From contig NC_079884.1 of the NCBI RefSeq assembly GCF_029227915.1, positions 4,528,001 through 4,592,000 of the forward strand: DNA of 64,000 nt, in the 5' to 3' direction. The position numbers and the translations under genes were made by a program. This stretch comes from Hydractinia symbiolongicarpus. Its lineage: Eukaryota; Cnidaria; Hydrozoa; Anthoathecata; Hydractiniidae. The notes beneath the pieces are model-generated. The model worked only from the letters and a program-made list of their open reading frames with translations. It did not search any database and had not been told where the DNA came from. Within the stretch, counting starts at the first letter, position 1. Each line of letters opens with the position of its first letter. This document shows, one piece after another, positions 47,590 through 60,464 of the stretch.

Positions 47590-50500
47590 AAAATCGTTTG
47601 GGAAATGAGTTTACTCCCTGGGTACTTTCTTTGTATATTTCTGACTATACGGGCCGAGTCCGGGATTTAGGGAAATCGCAGGTTTTCGTTTGCCGGCGAT
47701 TAAACTGCTTTTATTCAGCGTCTCATCAAAAATGAAAACATTTTTGAAAACTACAAGTCTCATGCGTTTTAGTGGTGAAAAAGTAATTTAAAAAATCGTT
47801 CGGGAAATGAGTTTACTCCCTGGGTACTTTCTTTGTATACTTTTGACTATACGGGCCAAGCCCGGGATTTACGGGAAATCGCGGGTTTTCGTTTGCCGGC
47901 GATTAAACTGCTTTTATTCAGCGTCTCATCAAAAATGAAAACATTCTTGAAAACTACAAGTCTCTTGCGTTTTAGTGGTGAAATAATAATTTAAAAAATC
48001 GTTTGGGAAATGAGTTTACTCCCTGGGTACTTTCTTTGTATACTTTTGTCTATACGGCCGAGTCCAGGATTTGCGGGAAATCGCAGGTTTTCGTTTGCCG
48101 GCGATTAAACTTCTTTTATTCAGCGTCTTATCAAAAATGAAAACATTTTTAAAAACTACAAGTCTCATGCGTTTTAGTGGTGAAAAAGTAATTTAAAAAA
48201 TCGTTCGGGAAATGAGTTTACTCCCTGGGTACTTTCTTTGTATACTTTTGAATATACGGGCCGAGTCCGGGATTTACGGGAAATCGCGGATTTTCGTTTG
48301 CCGGCGATTAAACTTCTTTTATTCAGCGTCCCATCAAATATGAAAATATTTTTGAAAACTACAAGTCTCATGCGTTTAGTGGTAAAAAAATAATATAAAA
48401 AATCGTTCGGGAAATGAGTTTACTCCCTGGGTACTTTCTTTGTATACTTTTGACTATACGGGCCAAGCCCGGGATATACGGGAAATCGCAGGTTTTCGTT
48501 TGCCAGCGATTAAACTTCTTTTATTCAGCGTCTCATCAAAAATGAAAACATTTTTGAAAACTACAAGTCTCATGCGTTTAGTGGTAAAAAAATAATATAA
48601 AAAATCGTTCGGGAAATGAGTTTACTCCCTGGGTACTTTCTTTGTATACTTTTGACTATACGGGCCAAGCCCGGGATATACGGGAAATCGCGGGTTTTCG
48701 TTTGCCAGCGATTAAACTTCTTTTATTCAGCGTCTCATCAAAAATGAAAACATTTTTAAAAACTACAAGTCTTATGCGTTTTAGTGGTGAAAAAATAATT
48801 TAAAAAATCGTTCTGGAAATGAGTTTACTCCCTGGGTACTTTCTTTGTATACTTTTGACTATACGGGCCGAGTCCGGGATTTAGGGAAATCGCAGGTTTT
48901 CGTTTGCCGGCGATTAAACTGCTTTTATTCAGCGTCTCATCAAAAATGAAAACATTTTTAAAAACTACAAGTCTCATGGGCTTTAGTGGTGAAAAAGTAA
49001 TTTAAAAAATCGTTCGGGAAATGAGTTTACTCTCTGGGTACTTTCTTTGTATACTTTTGAATATACGGGCCGAGTCCGGGATTTACGGGAAATCGCGGAT
49101 TTTCGTTTGCCGGCGATTAAACTTCTTTTATTCAGCGTCCCATCAAATATGAAAATATTTTTGAAAACTACAAGTCTCATGCGTTTAGTGGTAAAAAAAT
49201 AATATAAAAAATCGTTCGGGAAATGAGTTTACTCCCTGGGTACTTTCTTTGTATACTTTTGACTATACGGGCCAAGCCCGGGATATACGGGAAATCGCGG
49301 GTTTTCGTTTGCCAGCGATTAAACTTCTTTTATTCAGCGTCTCATCAAAAATGAAAACATTTTTAAAAACTACAAGTCTTATGCGTTTTAGTGGTGAAAA
49401 AATAATTTAAAAAATCGTTCTGGAAATGAGTTTACTCCCTGGGTACTTTCGTTGTATACTTTTAACTATACGGGCCGAGTCCGGGATTTAGGGAAATCGC
49501 AGGTTTTCGTTTGCCGGCGATTAAACTGCTTTTATTCAGCGTCTCATCAAAAATGAAAACATTTTTGAAAACTACAAGTCTCATGCGTTTTAGTGGTGAA
49601 AAAGTAATTTAAAAAATCGTTCGGGAAATGAGTTTACTCCCTGGGTACTTTCTTTGTATACTTTTGACTATACGGGCCAAGCCCGGGATTTACGGGAAAT
49701 TGCGGGTTTTCGTTTGCCGGCGATTAAACTGCTTTTATTCAGCGTCTCATCAAAAATGAAAACATTCTTGAAAACTACAAGTCTCTTGCGTTTTAGTGGT
49801 GAAATAATAATTTAAAAAATCGTTTGGAAAATGAGTTTACTCCCTGGGTACTTTCTTTGTATACTTTTGACTCTACGGCCGAGTCCAGGATTTACGGTAA
49901 ATCGCAGGTTTTCGTTTGCCGGCGATTAAACTTCTTTTATTCAGCGTCTTATCAAAAATGAAAACATTTTTAAAAACTACAAGTCTCATGCGTTTTAGTG
50001 GTGAAAAAGTAATTTAAAAAATCGTTCGGGAAATGAGTTTACTTCCTGGGTACTTTCTTTGTATACTTTTGAATATACGGGCCGAGTCCGGGATTTACGG
50101 GAAATCGCGGATTTTCGTTTGCCGGCGATTAAACTTCTTTTATTCAGCGTCCCATCAAATATGAAAATATTTTTGAAAACTACAAGTCTCATGCGTTTAG
50201 TGGTAAAAAAATAATACAAAAAATCGCTCGGGAAATGAGTTTACTCCCTGGGTACTTTCTTTGTATACTTTTGACTATACGGGCCAAGCCCGGGATATAC
50301 GGGAAATCGCGGGTTTTCGTTTGCCAGCGATTAAACTTCTTTTATTTAGCGTCTCATCAAAAATGAAAACATTTTTAAAAACTACAAGTCTTATGCGTTT
50401 TAGTGGTGAAAAAATAATTTAAAAAATCGTTCTGGAAATGAGTTTACTCCCTGGGTACTTTCTTTGTATACTTTTGACTATACGGGCCGAGTCCGGGATT

Positions 50501-53500
50501 TAGGGAAATCGCAGGTTTTCGTTTGCCGGCGATTAAACTGCTTTTATTCAGCGTCTCATCAAAAATGAAAACATTCTTGAAAACTACAAGTCTCATGCGT
50601 TTTAGTGGTGAAATAATAATTTAAAAAATCGTTCGGGAAATGAGTTTACTCCCTGGGTACTTTCTTTGTATACTTTTGACTATACGGGCCAAGCCCGGGA
50701 TATACGGGAAATCGCGGGTTTTCGTTTGCCAGCGATTAAACTTCTTTTATTCAGCGTCTCATCAAAAATGAAAACATTTTTAAAAACTACAAGTCTTATG
50801 CGTTATAGTGGTGAAAAAATAATTTAAAAAATCGTTCTGGAAATGAGTTTACTCCCTGGGTACTTTCTTTGTATACTTTTGACTATACGGGCCGAGTCCG
50901 GGATTTAGGGAAATCGCAGGTTTTCGTTTGCCGGCGATTAAACTGCTTTTATTCAGCGTCTCATCAAAAATGAAAACATTTTTGAAAACTACAAGTCTCA
51001 TGCGTTTTAGTGGTGAAAAAGTAATTTAAAAAATCGTTCGGGAAATGAGTTTACTCCCTGGGTACTTTCTTTGTATACTTTTGACTATACGGGCCAAGCC
51101 CGGGATTTACGGGAAATCGCGGGTTTTCGTTTGCCGGCGATTAAACTGCTTTTATTCAGCGTCTCATCAAAAATGAAAACATTCTTGAAAACTACAAGTC
51201 TCTTGCGTTTTAGTGGTGAAATAATAATTTAAAAAATCGTTTGGGAAATGAGTTTACTCCCTGGGTACTTTCTTTGTATACTTTTGACTCTACGGCCGAG
51301 TCCAGGATTTACGGTAAATCGCAGGTTTTCGTTTGCCGGCGATTAAACTTCTTTTATTCAGCGTCTTATCAAAAATGAAAACATTTTTAAAAACTACAAG
51401 TCTCATGCGTTTTAGTGGTGAAAAAGTAATTTAAAAAATCGTTCGGGAAATGAGTTTACTCCCTGGGTACTTTCTTTGTATACTTTTGAATATACGGGCC
51501 GAGTCCGGGATTTACGGGAAATCGCGGATTTTCGTTTGCCGGCGATTAAACTTCTTTTATTCAGCGTCCCATCAAATATGAAAATATTTTTGAAAACTAC
51601 AAGTCTCATGCGTTTAGTGGTAAAAAAATAATATAAAAAATCGTTCGGGAAATGAGTTTACTCCCTGGGTACTTTCTTTGTATACTTTTGACTATACGGG
51701 CCAAGCCCGGGATATACGGGAAATCGCGGGTTTTCGTTTGCCAGCGATTAAACTTCTTTTATTCAGCGTCTCATCAAAAATGAAAACATTTTTAAAAACT
51801 ACAAGTCTTATGCGTTTTAGTGGTGAAAAAATAATTTAAAAAATCGTTCTGGAAATGAGTTTACTCCCTGGGTACTTTCTTTGTATACTTTTGACTATAC
51901 GGGCCGAGTCCGGGATTTAGGGAAATCGCAGGTTTTCGTTTGCCGGCGATTAAACTGCTTTTATTAAGCGTCTCATCAAAAATGAAAACATTTTTAAAAA
52001 CTACAAGTCTCATGGGCTTTAGTGGTGAAAAAGTAATTTAAAAAATCGTTCGGGAAATGAGTTTACTCTCTGGGTACTTTCTTTGTATACTTTTGAATAT
52101 ACGGGCCGAGTCCGGGATTTACGGGAAATCGCGGATTTTCGTTTGCCGGCGATTAAACTTCTTTTATTCAGCGTCCCATCAAATATGAAAATATTTTTGA
52201 AAACTACAAGTCTCATGCGTTTAGTGGTAAAAAAATAATATAAAAAATCGTTCGGGAAATGAGTTTACTCCCTGGGTACTTTCTTTGTATACTTTTGACT
52301 ATACGGGCCAAGCCGGGATTTACGGGAAATCGCGGGTTTTCGTTTGCCAGCGATTAAACTTCTTTTATTCAGTGTCTCATCAAAAATGAAAACATTTTTA
52401 AAAACTGCAAGTCTCATGCGTTTAAGTGGTGAAAAAGTAATTTAAAAAATCGTTCTGGAAATGAGTTTAGTCCCTGGGTACTTTCTTTGTATACTTTTGA
52501 CTATACGGGCCGAGTCCGGGATTTAGGGAAATCGCAGGTTTTCGTTTGCCGGCGATTAAACTGCTTTTATTCAGCGTCTCATCAAAAATGAAAACATTTT
52601 TGAAAACTACAAGTCTCATGCGTTTTAGTGGTGAAAAAGTAATTTAAAAAATCGTTCGGGAAATGAGTTTACTCCCTGGGTACTTTCTTTGTATACTTTT
52701 GACTATACGGGCCAAGCCCGGGATTTACGGTAAATCGCAGGTTTTCGTTTGCCGGCGATTAAACTTCTTTTATTCAGCGTCTTATCAAAAATGAAAACAT
52801 TTTTAAAAACTACAAGTCTCATGCGTTTTAGTGGTGAAAAAGTAATTTAAAAAATCGTTCGGGAAATGAGTTTACTCCCTGGGTACTTTCTTTGTATACT
52901 TTTGAATATACGGGCCGAGTCCGGGATTTACGGGAAATCGCGGATTTTCGTTTGCCGGCGATTAAACTTCTTTTATTCAGCGTCCCATCAAATATGAAAA
53001 TATTTTTGAAAACTACAAGTCTCATGCGTTTAGTGGTAAAAAAATAATATAAAAAATCGTTCGGGAAATGAGTTTACTCCCTGGGTACTTTCTTTGTATA
53101 CTTTTGACTATACGGGCCAAGCCCGGGATATACGGGAAATCGCGGGTTTTCGTTTGCCAGCGATTAAACTTCTTTTATTCAGCGTCTCATCAAAAATGAA
53201 AACATTTTTAAAAACTACAAGTCTTATGCGTTTTAGTGGTGAAAAAATAATTTAAAAAATCGTTCTGGAAATGAGTTTACTCCCTGGGTACTTTCTTTGT
53301 ATACTTTTGACTATACGGGCCGAGTCCGGGATTTAGGGAAATCGCAGGTTTTCGTTTGCCGGCGATTAAACTGCTTTTATTAAGCGTCTCATCAAAAATG
53401 AAAACATTTTTAAAAACTACAAGTCTCATGGGCTTTAGTGGTGAAAAAGTAATTTAAAAAATCGTTCGGGAAATGAGTTTACTCTCTGGGTACTTTCTTT

Positions 53501-54240
53501 GTATACTTTTGAATATACGGGCCGAGTCCGGGATTTACGGGAAATCGCGGATTTTCGTTTGCCGGCGATTAAACTTCTTTTATTCAGCGTCCCATCAAAT
53601 ATGAAAATATTTTTGAAAACTACAAGTCTCATGCGTTTAGTGGTAAAAAAATAATATAAAAAATCGTTCGGGAAATGAGTTTACTCCCTGGGTACTTTCT
53701 TTGTATACTTTTGACTATACGGGCCAAGCCGGGATTTACGGGAAATCGCGGGTTTTCGTTTGCCAGCGATTAAACTTCTTTTATTCAGCGTCTCATCAAA
53801 AATGAAAACATTTTTAAAAACTGCAAGTCTCATGCGTTTTAGTGGTGAAAAAGTAATTTAAAAAATCGTTCTGGAAATGAGTTTACTCCCTGGGTACTTT
53901 CTTTGTATACTTTTGACTATACGGGCCGAGTCCGGGATTTAGGGAAATCGCAGGTTTTCGTTTGCCGGCGATTAAACTGCTTTTATTCAGCGTCTCATCA
54001 AAAATGAAAACATTTTTGAAAACTACAAGTCTCATGCGTTTTAGTGGTGAAAAAGTAATTTAAAAAATCGTTCGGGAAATGAGTTTACTCCCTGGGTACT
54101 TTCTTTGTATACTTTTGACTATACGGGCCAAGCCCGGGATTTACGGGAATTTGCGGGTTTTCGTTTGCCGGCGATTAAACTGCTTTTATTCAGCGTCTCA
54201 TCAAAAATGAAAACATTCTTGAAAACTACAAGTCTCTTGC
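47590..54240 (+). repeat. Zone of D-E-F trimers and pentamers
   Basis: Type D units start at regular steps: 1,012 bp (pentamer), 607 bp (trimer), 809 bp (trimer plus one monomer) and 1,417 bp (pentamer plus an extra dimer, at 50.6-51.0 kb). The opening part, 47590-48545, copies 44959-45914 at 2,631 bp. A 7-monomer repeat of 1,416 bp links 51370-52720 with 52786-54136. Chimeras sit near 48545 (E joined to a D-like right end) and near 52725 (P left half joined to Q right half). Confidence 0.82.
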
Positions 54241-54399
54241 GTTTTAGTGGTGAAATAATAATTTAAAAAATCGTTTGGGAAATGAGTTTACTCCCTGGGT
54301 ACTTTCTTTGTATACTTTTGACTCTACGGCCGAGTCCAGGATTTACGGTAAATCGCAGGTTTTCGTTTGCCGGCGATTAAACTTCTTTTATTCAGCGTC

Positions 54400-57300
54400 T
54401 CATCAAAAATGAAAACATTTTTAAAAACTGCAAGTCTCATGCGTTTTAGTGGTGAAAAAAAAATTTAAAAAATCGTTCGGGAAATGAGTTTGCTCCCTGG
54501 GTACTTTCTTTGTATACTTTTGACTATACGGGCCAAGCCGGGATTTACGGGAAATCGCGGGTTTTCGTTTGCCGGCGATTAAACTTTTTTTTATTCAGCG
54601 TCTCATCAAAAATGAAAACATTTTTAAAAACTACAAGTCTTATTCGTTTTAGTGGTGAAAAAATAATTTAAAAAATCGTTCTGGAAATGAGTTTACTCAC
54701 AGGGTACTTTCTTTGTATACATTCGACTATACGGGCCAAGCCCGGGATTTACGGGAAATCGCGGGTTTTCGTTTTCCGGCGATTAAACCTCTTTCATTAA
54801 GCGTCTCATCAAAAATGAAAACATTTTTAAAAACTACATGTCTCATGCGTTTTAGTGGTGAAAAAAAATTTAAAAAATCGTTCGGGAAATGAGTTTACTT
54901 CCTGGGTACTTTCTTTGTATACATTCGACTATACGGGCCAAGCCCTGGATTTACGGGAAAACGCGGGATTTCGTTTGCCGGCGATTAAACCTCTTTCATT
55001 AAGCGTCTCATCAAAAATGAAAACATTTTTGAAAACTACAAGTCTCATGCGTTTTAGTGGTGAAAAAATAATATAAAAAATCGTTCGGGAAATGAGTTTA
55101 CTCCCTGGGTACTTTCTTTGTATACTTTTGACTATACGGGCCAAGCCCGGGATATACGGGAAATCGCGGGTTTTCGTTTGCCGGCGATTAAACTTCTTTT
55201 ATTCAGCGTCTCATCAAAAATGAAAACATTTTTAAAAACTACAAGTCTTATGCGTTTTAGTGGTGAAAAAATAATTTAAAAAATCGTTCTGGAAATGAGT
55301 TTACTCACAACGTACTTTCTTTGTATACATTCGACTATACGGGCCAAGCCCGGCATTTCCGGGAAATCGCGGGTTTTCATTTTCCGGCGATTAAACCTCT
55401 TTCATTAAGCGTCTCATCAAAATTGAAAACATTTTTGAAAACTACAAGTTTCATGCGTTTTAGTGGTGAAAAAAAAATTTAAAAAATCGTTCGGGAAATG
55501 AGTTTACTCCCTGGGTACTTTCTTTGTATACTTTTGACTATACGGGCCAAGCCTGGGATATACGGGAAATCGCGGGTTTTCGTTTGCCGGCGATTAAACT
55601 GCTTTTATTCAGCGTCTCATCAAAAATGAAAACATTCTTGAAAACTACAAGTCTCATGAGTTTTAGTGGTGAAATAATAATTTAAAAAATCGTTTGGGAA
55701 ATGAGTTTACTCCCTGGGTACTTTCTTTGTATACTTTTGACTATACGCGCCGAGTCCGGGATTTTGGGAAATCGCAGGTTTTCGTTTGCCGGCGATTAAA
55801 CTGCTTTTATTCAGCGTCTCATCAAAAATGAAAACATTTTTGAAAACTACAAGTCTCATGCGTTTTAGTGGTGAAAAAGTAATTTAAAAAATCGTTCGGG
55901 AAATGAGTTTACTCCATGGGTACTTTCTTTGTATACTTTTGACTATACGAGCCAAGCCCGGGATTTACGGGAAATCGCGGGTTTTCGTTTGCCGGCGATT
56001 AAACTGCTTTTATTCAGCGTCTCATCAAAAATGAAAACATTCTTGAAAACTACAAGTCTCTTGCGTTTTAGTGGTGAAATAATAATTTAAAAAATCGTTT
56101 GGGAAATGAGTTTACTCCCTGGGTACTTTCTTTGTATACTTTTGACTATACGGCCGAGTCCAGGATTTACGGGAAATCGCAGGTTTTCGTTTGCCGGCGA
56201 TTAAACTTCTTTTATTCAGCGTCCCATCAAATATGAAAATATTTTTGAAAACTACAAGTCTCATGCGTTTAGTGTTAAAAAAATAATATAAAAAATCGTT
56301 CGGGAAATGAGTTTACTCCCTGGGTACTTTCTTTGTATACTTTTAACTATACGGGCCAAGCCCGGGATATACGGGAAATCGCGGGTTTTCGTTTGCCAGC
56401 GATTAAACTTCTTTTATTCAGCGTCTCATCAAAAATGAAAACATTTTTAAAAACTACAAGTCTTATGCGTTTTAGTGGTGAAAAAATAATTTAAAAAATC
56501 GTTCTGGAAATGAGTTTACTCCCTGGGTACTTTCTTTGTATACTTTTGACTATACGGGCCGAGTCCGGGATTTAGGGAAATCGCAGGTTTTCGTTTGCCG
56601 GCGATTAAACTGCTTTTATTCAGCGTCTCATCAAAAATGAAAACATTTTTGAAAACTACAAGTCTCATGCGTTTTAGTGGTGAAAAAGTAATTTAAAAAA
56701 TCGTTCGGGAAATGAGTTTACTCCCTGGGTACTTTCTTTGTATACTTTTGACTATACGGACCAAGCCCGGGATTTACGGGAAATTGCGGGTTTTCGTTTG
56801 CCGGCGATTAAACTGCTTTTATTCAGCGTCTCATCAAAAATGAAAACATTCTTGAAAACTACAAGTCTCTTGCGTTTTAGTGGTGAAATAATAATTTAAA
56901 AAATCGTTTGGGAAATGAGTTTACTCCCTGGGTACTTTCTTTGTATACTTTTGACTCTACGGCCGAGTCCAGGATTTACGGTAAATCGCAGGTTTTCGTT
57001 TGCCGGCGATTAAACTTCTTTTATTCAGCGTCTTATCAAAAATGAAAACATTTTTAAAAACTGCAAGTCTCATGCGTTTTAGTGGTGAAAAAGTAATTTA
57101 AAAAATCGTTCGGGAAATGAGTTTGCTCCCTGGGTACTTTCTTTGTATACTTTTGACTATACGGGCCAAGCCGGGATTTACGGGAAATCGCGGGTTTTCG
57201 TTTGCCGGCGATTAAACTTTTTTTTATTCAGCGTCTCATCAAAAATGAAAACATTTTTAAAAACTACAAGTCTTATTCGTTTTAGTGGTGAAAAAATAAT

Positions 57301-58700
57301 TTAAAAAATCGTTCTGGAAATGAGTTTACTCACAGGGTACTTTCTTTGTATACATTCGACTATACGGGCCAAGCCCGGGATTTACGGGAAATCGCGGGTT
57401 TTCGTTTTCCGGCGATTAAACCTCTTTCATTAAGCGTCTCATCAAAAATGAAAACATTTTTAAAAACTACAAGTCTCATGCGTTTTAGTGGTGAAAAAAA
57501 AATTTAAAAAATCGTTCGGGAAATGAGTTTACTCCCTGGGTACTTTCTTTGTATACATTCGACTATACGGGCCAAGCCCTGGATTTACGGGAAAACGCGG
57601 GATTTCGTTTGCCGGCGATTAAACCTCTTTCATTAAGCGTCTCATCAAAAATGAAACCATTTTTGAAAACTACAAGTCTCATGCGTTTTAGTGGTGAAAA
57701 AATAATATAAAAAATCGTTCGGGAAATGAGTTTACTCCCTGGGTACTTTTTTTGTATACTTTTGACTATACGGGCCAAGCCCGGGATATACGGGAAATCG
57801 CGGGTTTTCGTTTGCCGGCGATTAAACTTCTTTTATTCAGCGTCTCATCAAAAATGAAAACATTTTTAAAAACTACAAGTCTTATGCGTTTTAGTGGTGA
57901 AAAAATAATTTAAAAAATCGTTCTGGAAATGAGTTTACTCACAAGGTACTTTCTTTGTATACATTCGACTATACGGGCCAAGCCCGGCATTTCCGGGAAA
58001 TCGCGGGTTTTCGTTTTCCGGCGATTAAACCTCTTTCATTTAGCGTCTCATCAAAATTGAAAACATTTTTGAAAACTACAAGTTTCATGCGTTTTAGTGG
58101 TGAAAAAAAAATTAAAAAATCGTTCGGGAAATGAGTTTACTCCCTGGGTACTTTCTTTGTATACTTTTGACTATACGGGCCAAGCCTGGGATATACGGGA
58201 AATCGCGGGTTTTCGTTTGCCGGCGATTAAACTGATTTTATTCAGCGTCTCATCAAAAATGAAAACATTCTTGAAAACTACAAGTCTCATGAGTTTTAGT
58301 GGTGAAATAATAATTTAAAAAATCGTTTGGGAAATGAGTTTACTCCCTGGGTACTTTCTTTGTATACTTTTGACTATACGGGCCGAGTCCGGGATTTAGG
58401 GAAATCGCAGGTTTTCGTTTGCCGGCGATTAAACTGCTTTTATTCAGCGTCTCATCAAAAATGAAAACATTTTTGAAAACTACAAGTCTCATGCGTTTTA
58501 GTGGTGAAAAAGTAATTTAAAAAATCGTTCGGGAAATGAGTTTACTCCCTGGGTACTTTCTTTGTATACTTTTGACTATACGGACCAAGCCCGGGATTTA
58601 CGGGAAATTGCGGGTTTTCGTTTGCCGGCGATTAAACTGCTTTTATTCAGCGTCTCATCAAAAATGAAAACATTCTTGAAAACTACAAGTCTCTTGCGTT
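54400..58700 (+). repeat. 13-monomer spaced duplication (about 2,634 bp)
   Basis: The run AAAACTGCAAG, GAGTTTGCTCCC, AAACTTTTTTTTATTC, AGTCTTATTCG, C, H, CTCACAA(C/G)GTAC, C with CATTTCC, and CAAGCCTGGGATATAC appears from about 54400 to 55700 and again from about 57035 to 58330. A small indel is visible near 54863, where the A run before TTTAAAAAATCG is shorter than in sister monomers. Confidence 0.8.
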
Positions 58701-60350
58701 TTAGTGGTGAAATAATAATTTAAAAAATCGTTTGGGAAATGAGTTTACTCCCTGGGTACTTTCTTTGTATACTTTTGACTCTACGGCCGAGTCCAGGATT
58801 TACGGTAAATCGCAGGTTTTCGTTTGCCGGCGATTAAACTTCTTTTATTCAGCGTCTTATCAAAAATGAAAACATTTTTAAAAACTGCAAGTCTCATGCG
58901 TTTTAGTGGTGAAAAAGTAATTTAAAAAATCGTTCGGGAAATGAGTTTGCTCCCTGGGTACTTTCTTTGTATACTTTTGACTATACGGGACAAGCCGGGA
59001 TTTACGGGAAATCGCGGGTTTTCGTTTGCCGGCGATTAAACTTTTTTTTATTCAGCGTCTCATCAAAAATGAAAACATTTTTAAAAACTACAAGTCTTAT
59101 TCGTTTTAGTGGTGAAAAAATAATTTAAAAAATCGTTCTGGAAATGAGTTTACTCACAGGGTACTTTCTTTGTATACATTCGACTATACGGGCCAAGCCC
59201 GGGATTTACGGGAAATCGCGGGTTTTCGTTTTCCGGCGATTAAACCTCTTTCATTAAGCGTCTCATCAAAAATGAAAACATTTTTAAAAACTACAAGTCT
59301 CATGCGTTTTAGTGGTGAAAAAAAAATTTAAAAAATCGTTCGGGAAATGAGTTTACTCCCTGGGTACTTTCTTTGTATACATTCGACTATACGGGCCAAG
59401 CCCTGGATTTACGGGAAAACGCGGGATTTCGTTTGCCGGCGATTAAACCTCTTTCATTAAGCGTCTCATCAAAAATGAAAACATTTTTGAAAACTACAAG
59501 TCTCATGCGTTTTAGTGGTGAAAAAATAATATAAAAAATCGTTCGGGAAATGAGTTTACTCCCTGGGTACTTTTTTTGTATACTTTTGACTATACGGGCC
59601 AAGCCCGGGATATACGGGAAATCGCGGGTTTTCGTTTGCCGGCGATTAAACTTCTTTTATTCAGCGTCTCATCAAAAATGAAAACATTTTTAAAAACTAC
59701 AAGTCTTATGCGTTTTAGTGGTGAAAAAATAATTTAAAAAATCGTTCTGGAAATGAGTTTACTCACAAGGTACTTTCTTTGTATACATTCGACTATACGG
59801 GCCAAGCCCGGCATTTCCGGGAAATCGCGGGTTTTCGTTTTCCGGCGATTAAACCTCTTTCATTTAGCGTCTCATCAAAATTGAAAACATTTTTGAAAAC
59901 TACAAGTTTCATGCGTTTTAGTGGTGAAAAAAAAATTAAAAAATCGTTCGGGAAATGAGTTTACTCCCTGGGTACTTTCTTTGTATACTTTTGACTATAC
60001 GGGCCAAGCCTGGGATATACGGGAAATCGCGGGTTTTCGTTTGCCGGCGATTAAACTGATTTTATTCAGCGTCTCATCAAAAATGAAAACATTCTTGAAA
60101 ACTACAAGTCTCATGAGTTTTAGTGGTGAAATAATAATTTAAAAAATCGTTTGGGAAATGAGTTTACTCCCTGGGTACTTTCTTTGTATACTTTTGACTA
60201 TACGGGCCGAGTCCGGGATTTAGGGAAATCGCAGGTTTTCGTTTGCCGGCGATTAAACTGCTTTTATTCAGCGTCTCATCAAAAATGAAAACATTTTTGA
60301 AAACTACAAGTCTCATGCGTTTTAGTGGTGAAAAAGTAATTTAAAAAATC
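56515..60350 (+). repeat. 9-monomer tandem HOR (1,824 bp), two copies
   Basis: Copy 1 runs about 56515-58338 and copy 2 58339 to about 60350. Shared marks are CTATACGGACCAAGCCC, GGGAAATTGCGGG, CTCTACGGCCGAG, TTTACGGTAAATC, GTTTGCTCCC, the C and H units, ACTTTTTTTGTATAC, CATTTAGCGTC and AAACTGATTTTATTC. A private difference is ATGAAACCATTTTTG near 57652 in copy 1 only. Confidence 0.88.
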
Positions 60351-60464
60351 GTTCGGGAAATGAGTTTACTCCATGGGTACTTTCTTTGTATACTTTTGAC
60401 TATACGGGCCAAGCCCGGGATTTACGGGAAATCGCGGGTTTTCGTTTGCCGGCGATTAAACTGC

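Larger units (their letters stand above)
39900..47620 (+). repeat. 19-monomer HOR (3,849 bp), two copies
   Basis: Copy 1 is about 39900-43748 and copy 2 about 43749-47620. Shared marks are the C and H units, CTATACTGGCC, TTTGTATATTTCTGAC, TTTGTCTATACGGCC with GATTTGCGGG, GGAAATAAGTTTAC, GCCGTCGATT, CTCTACGGACGAG, TCATGGGCTTTAG, ACTCTCTGGG and CTATACAAGCC. Differences are isolated, for example AATATTTTT/AATAATTTT near 47332. The D-E-F-P-Q pentamer is nested within. Confidence 0.9.
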
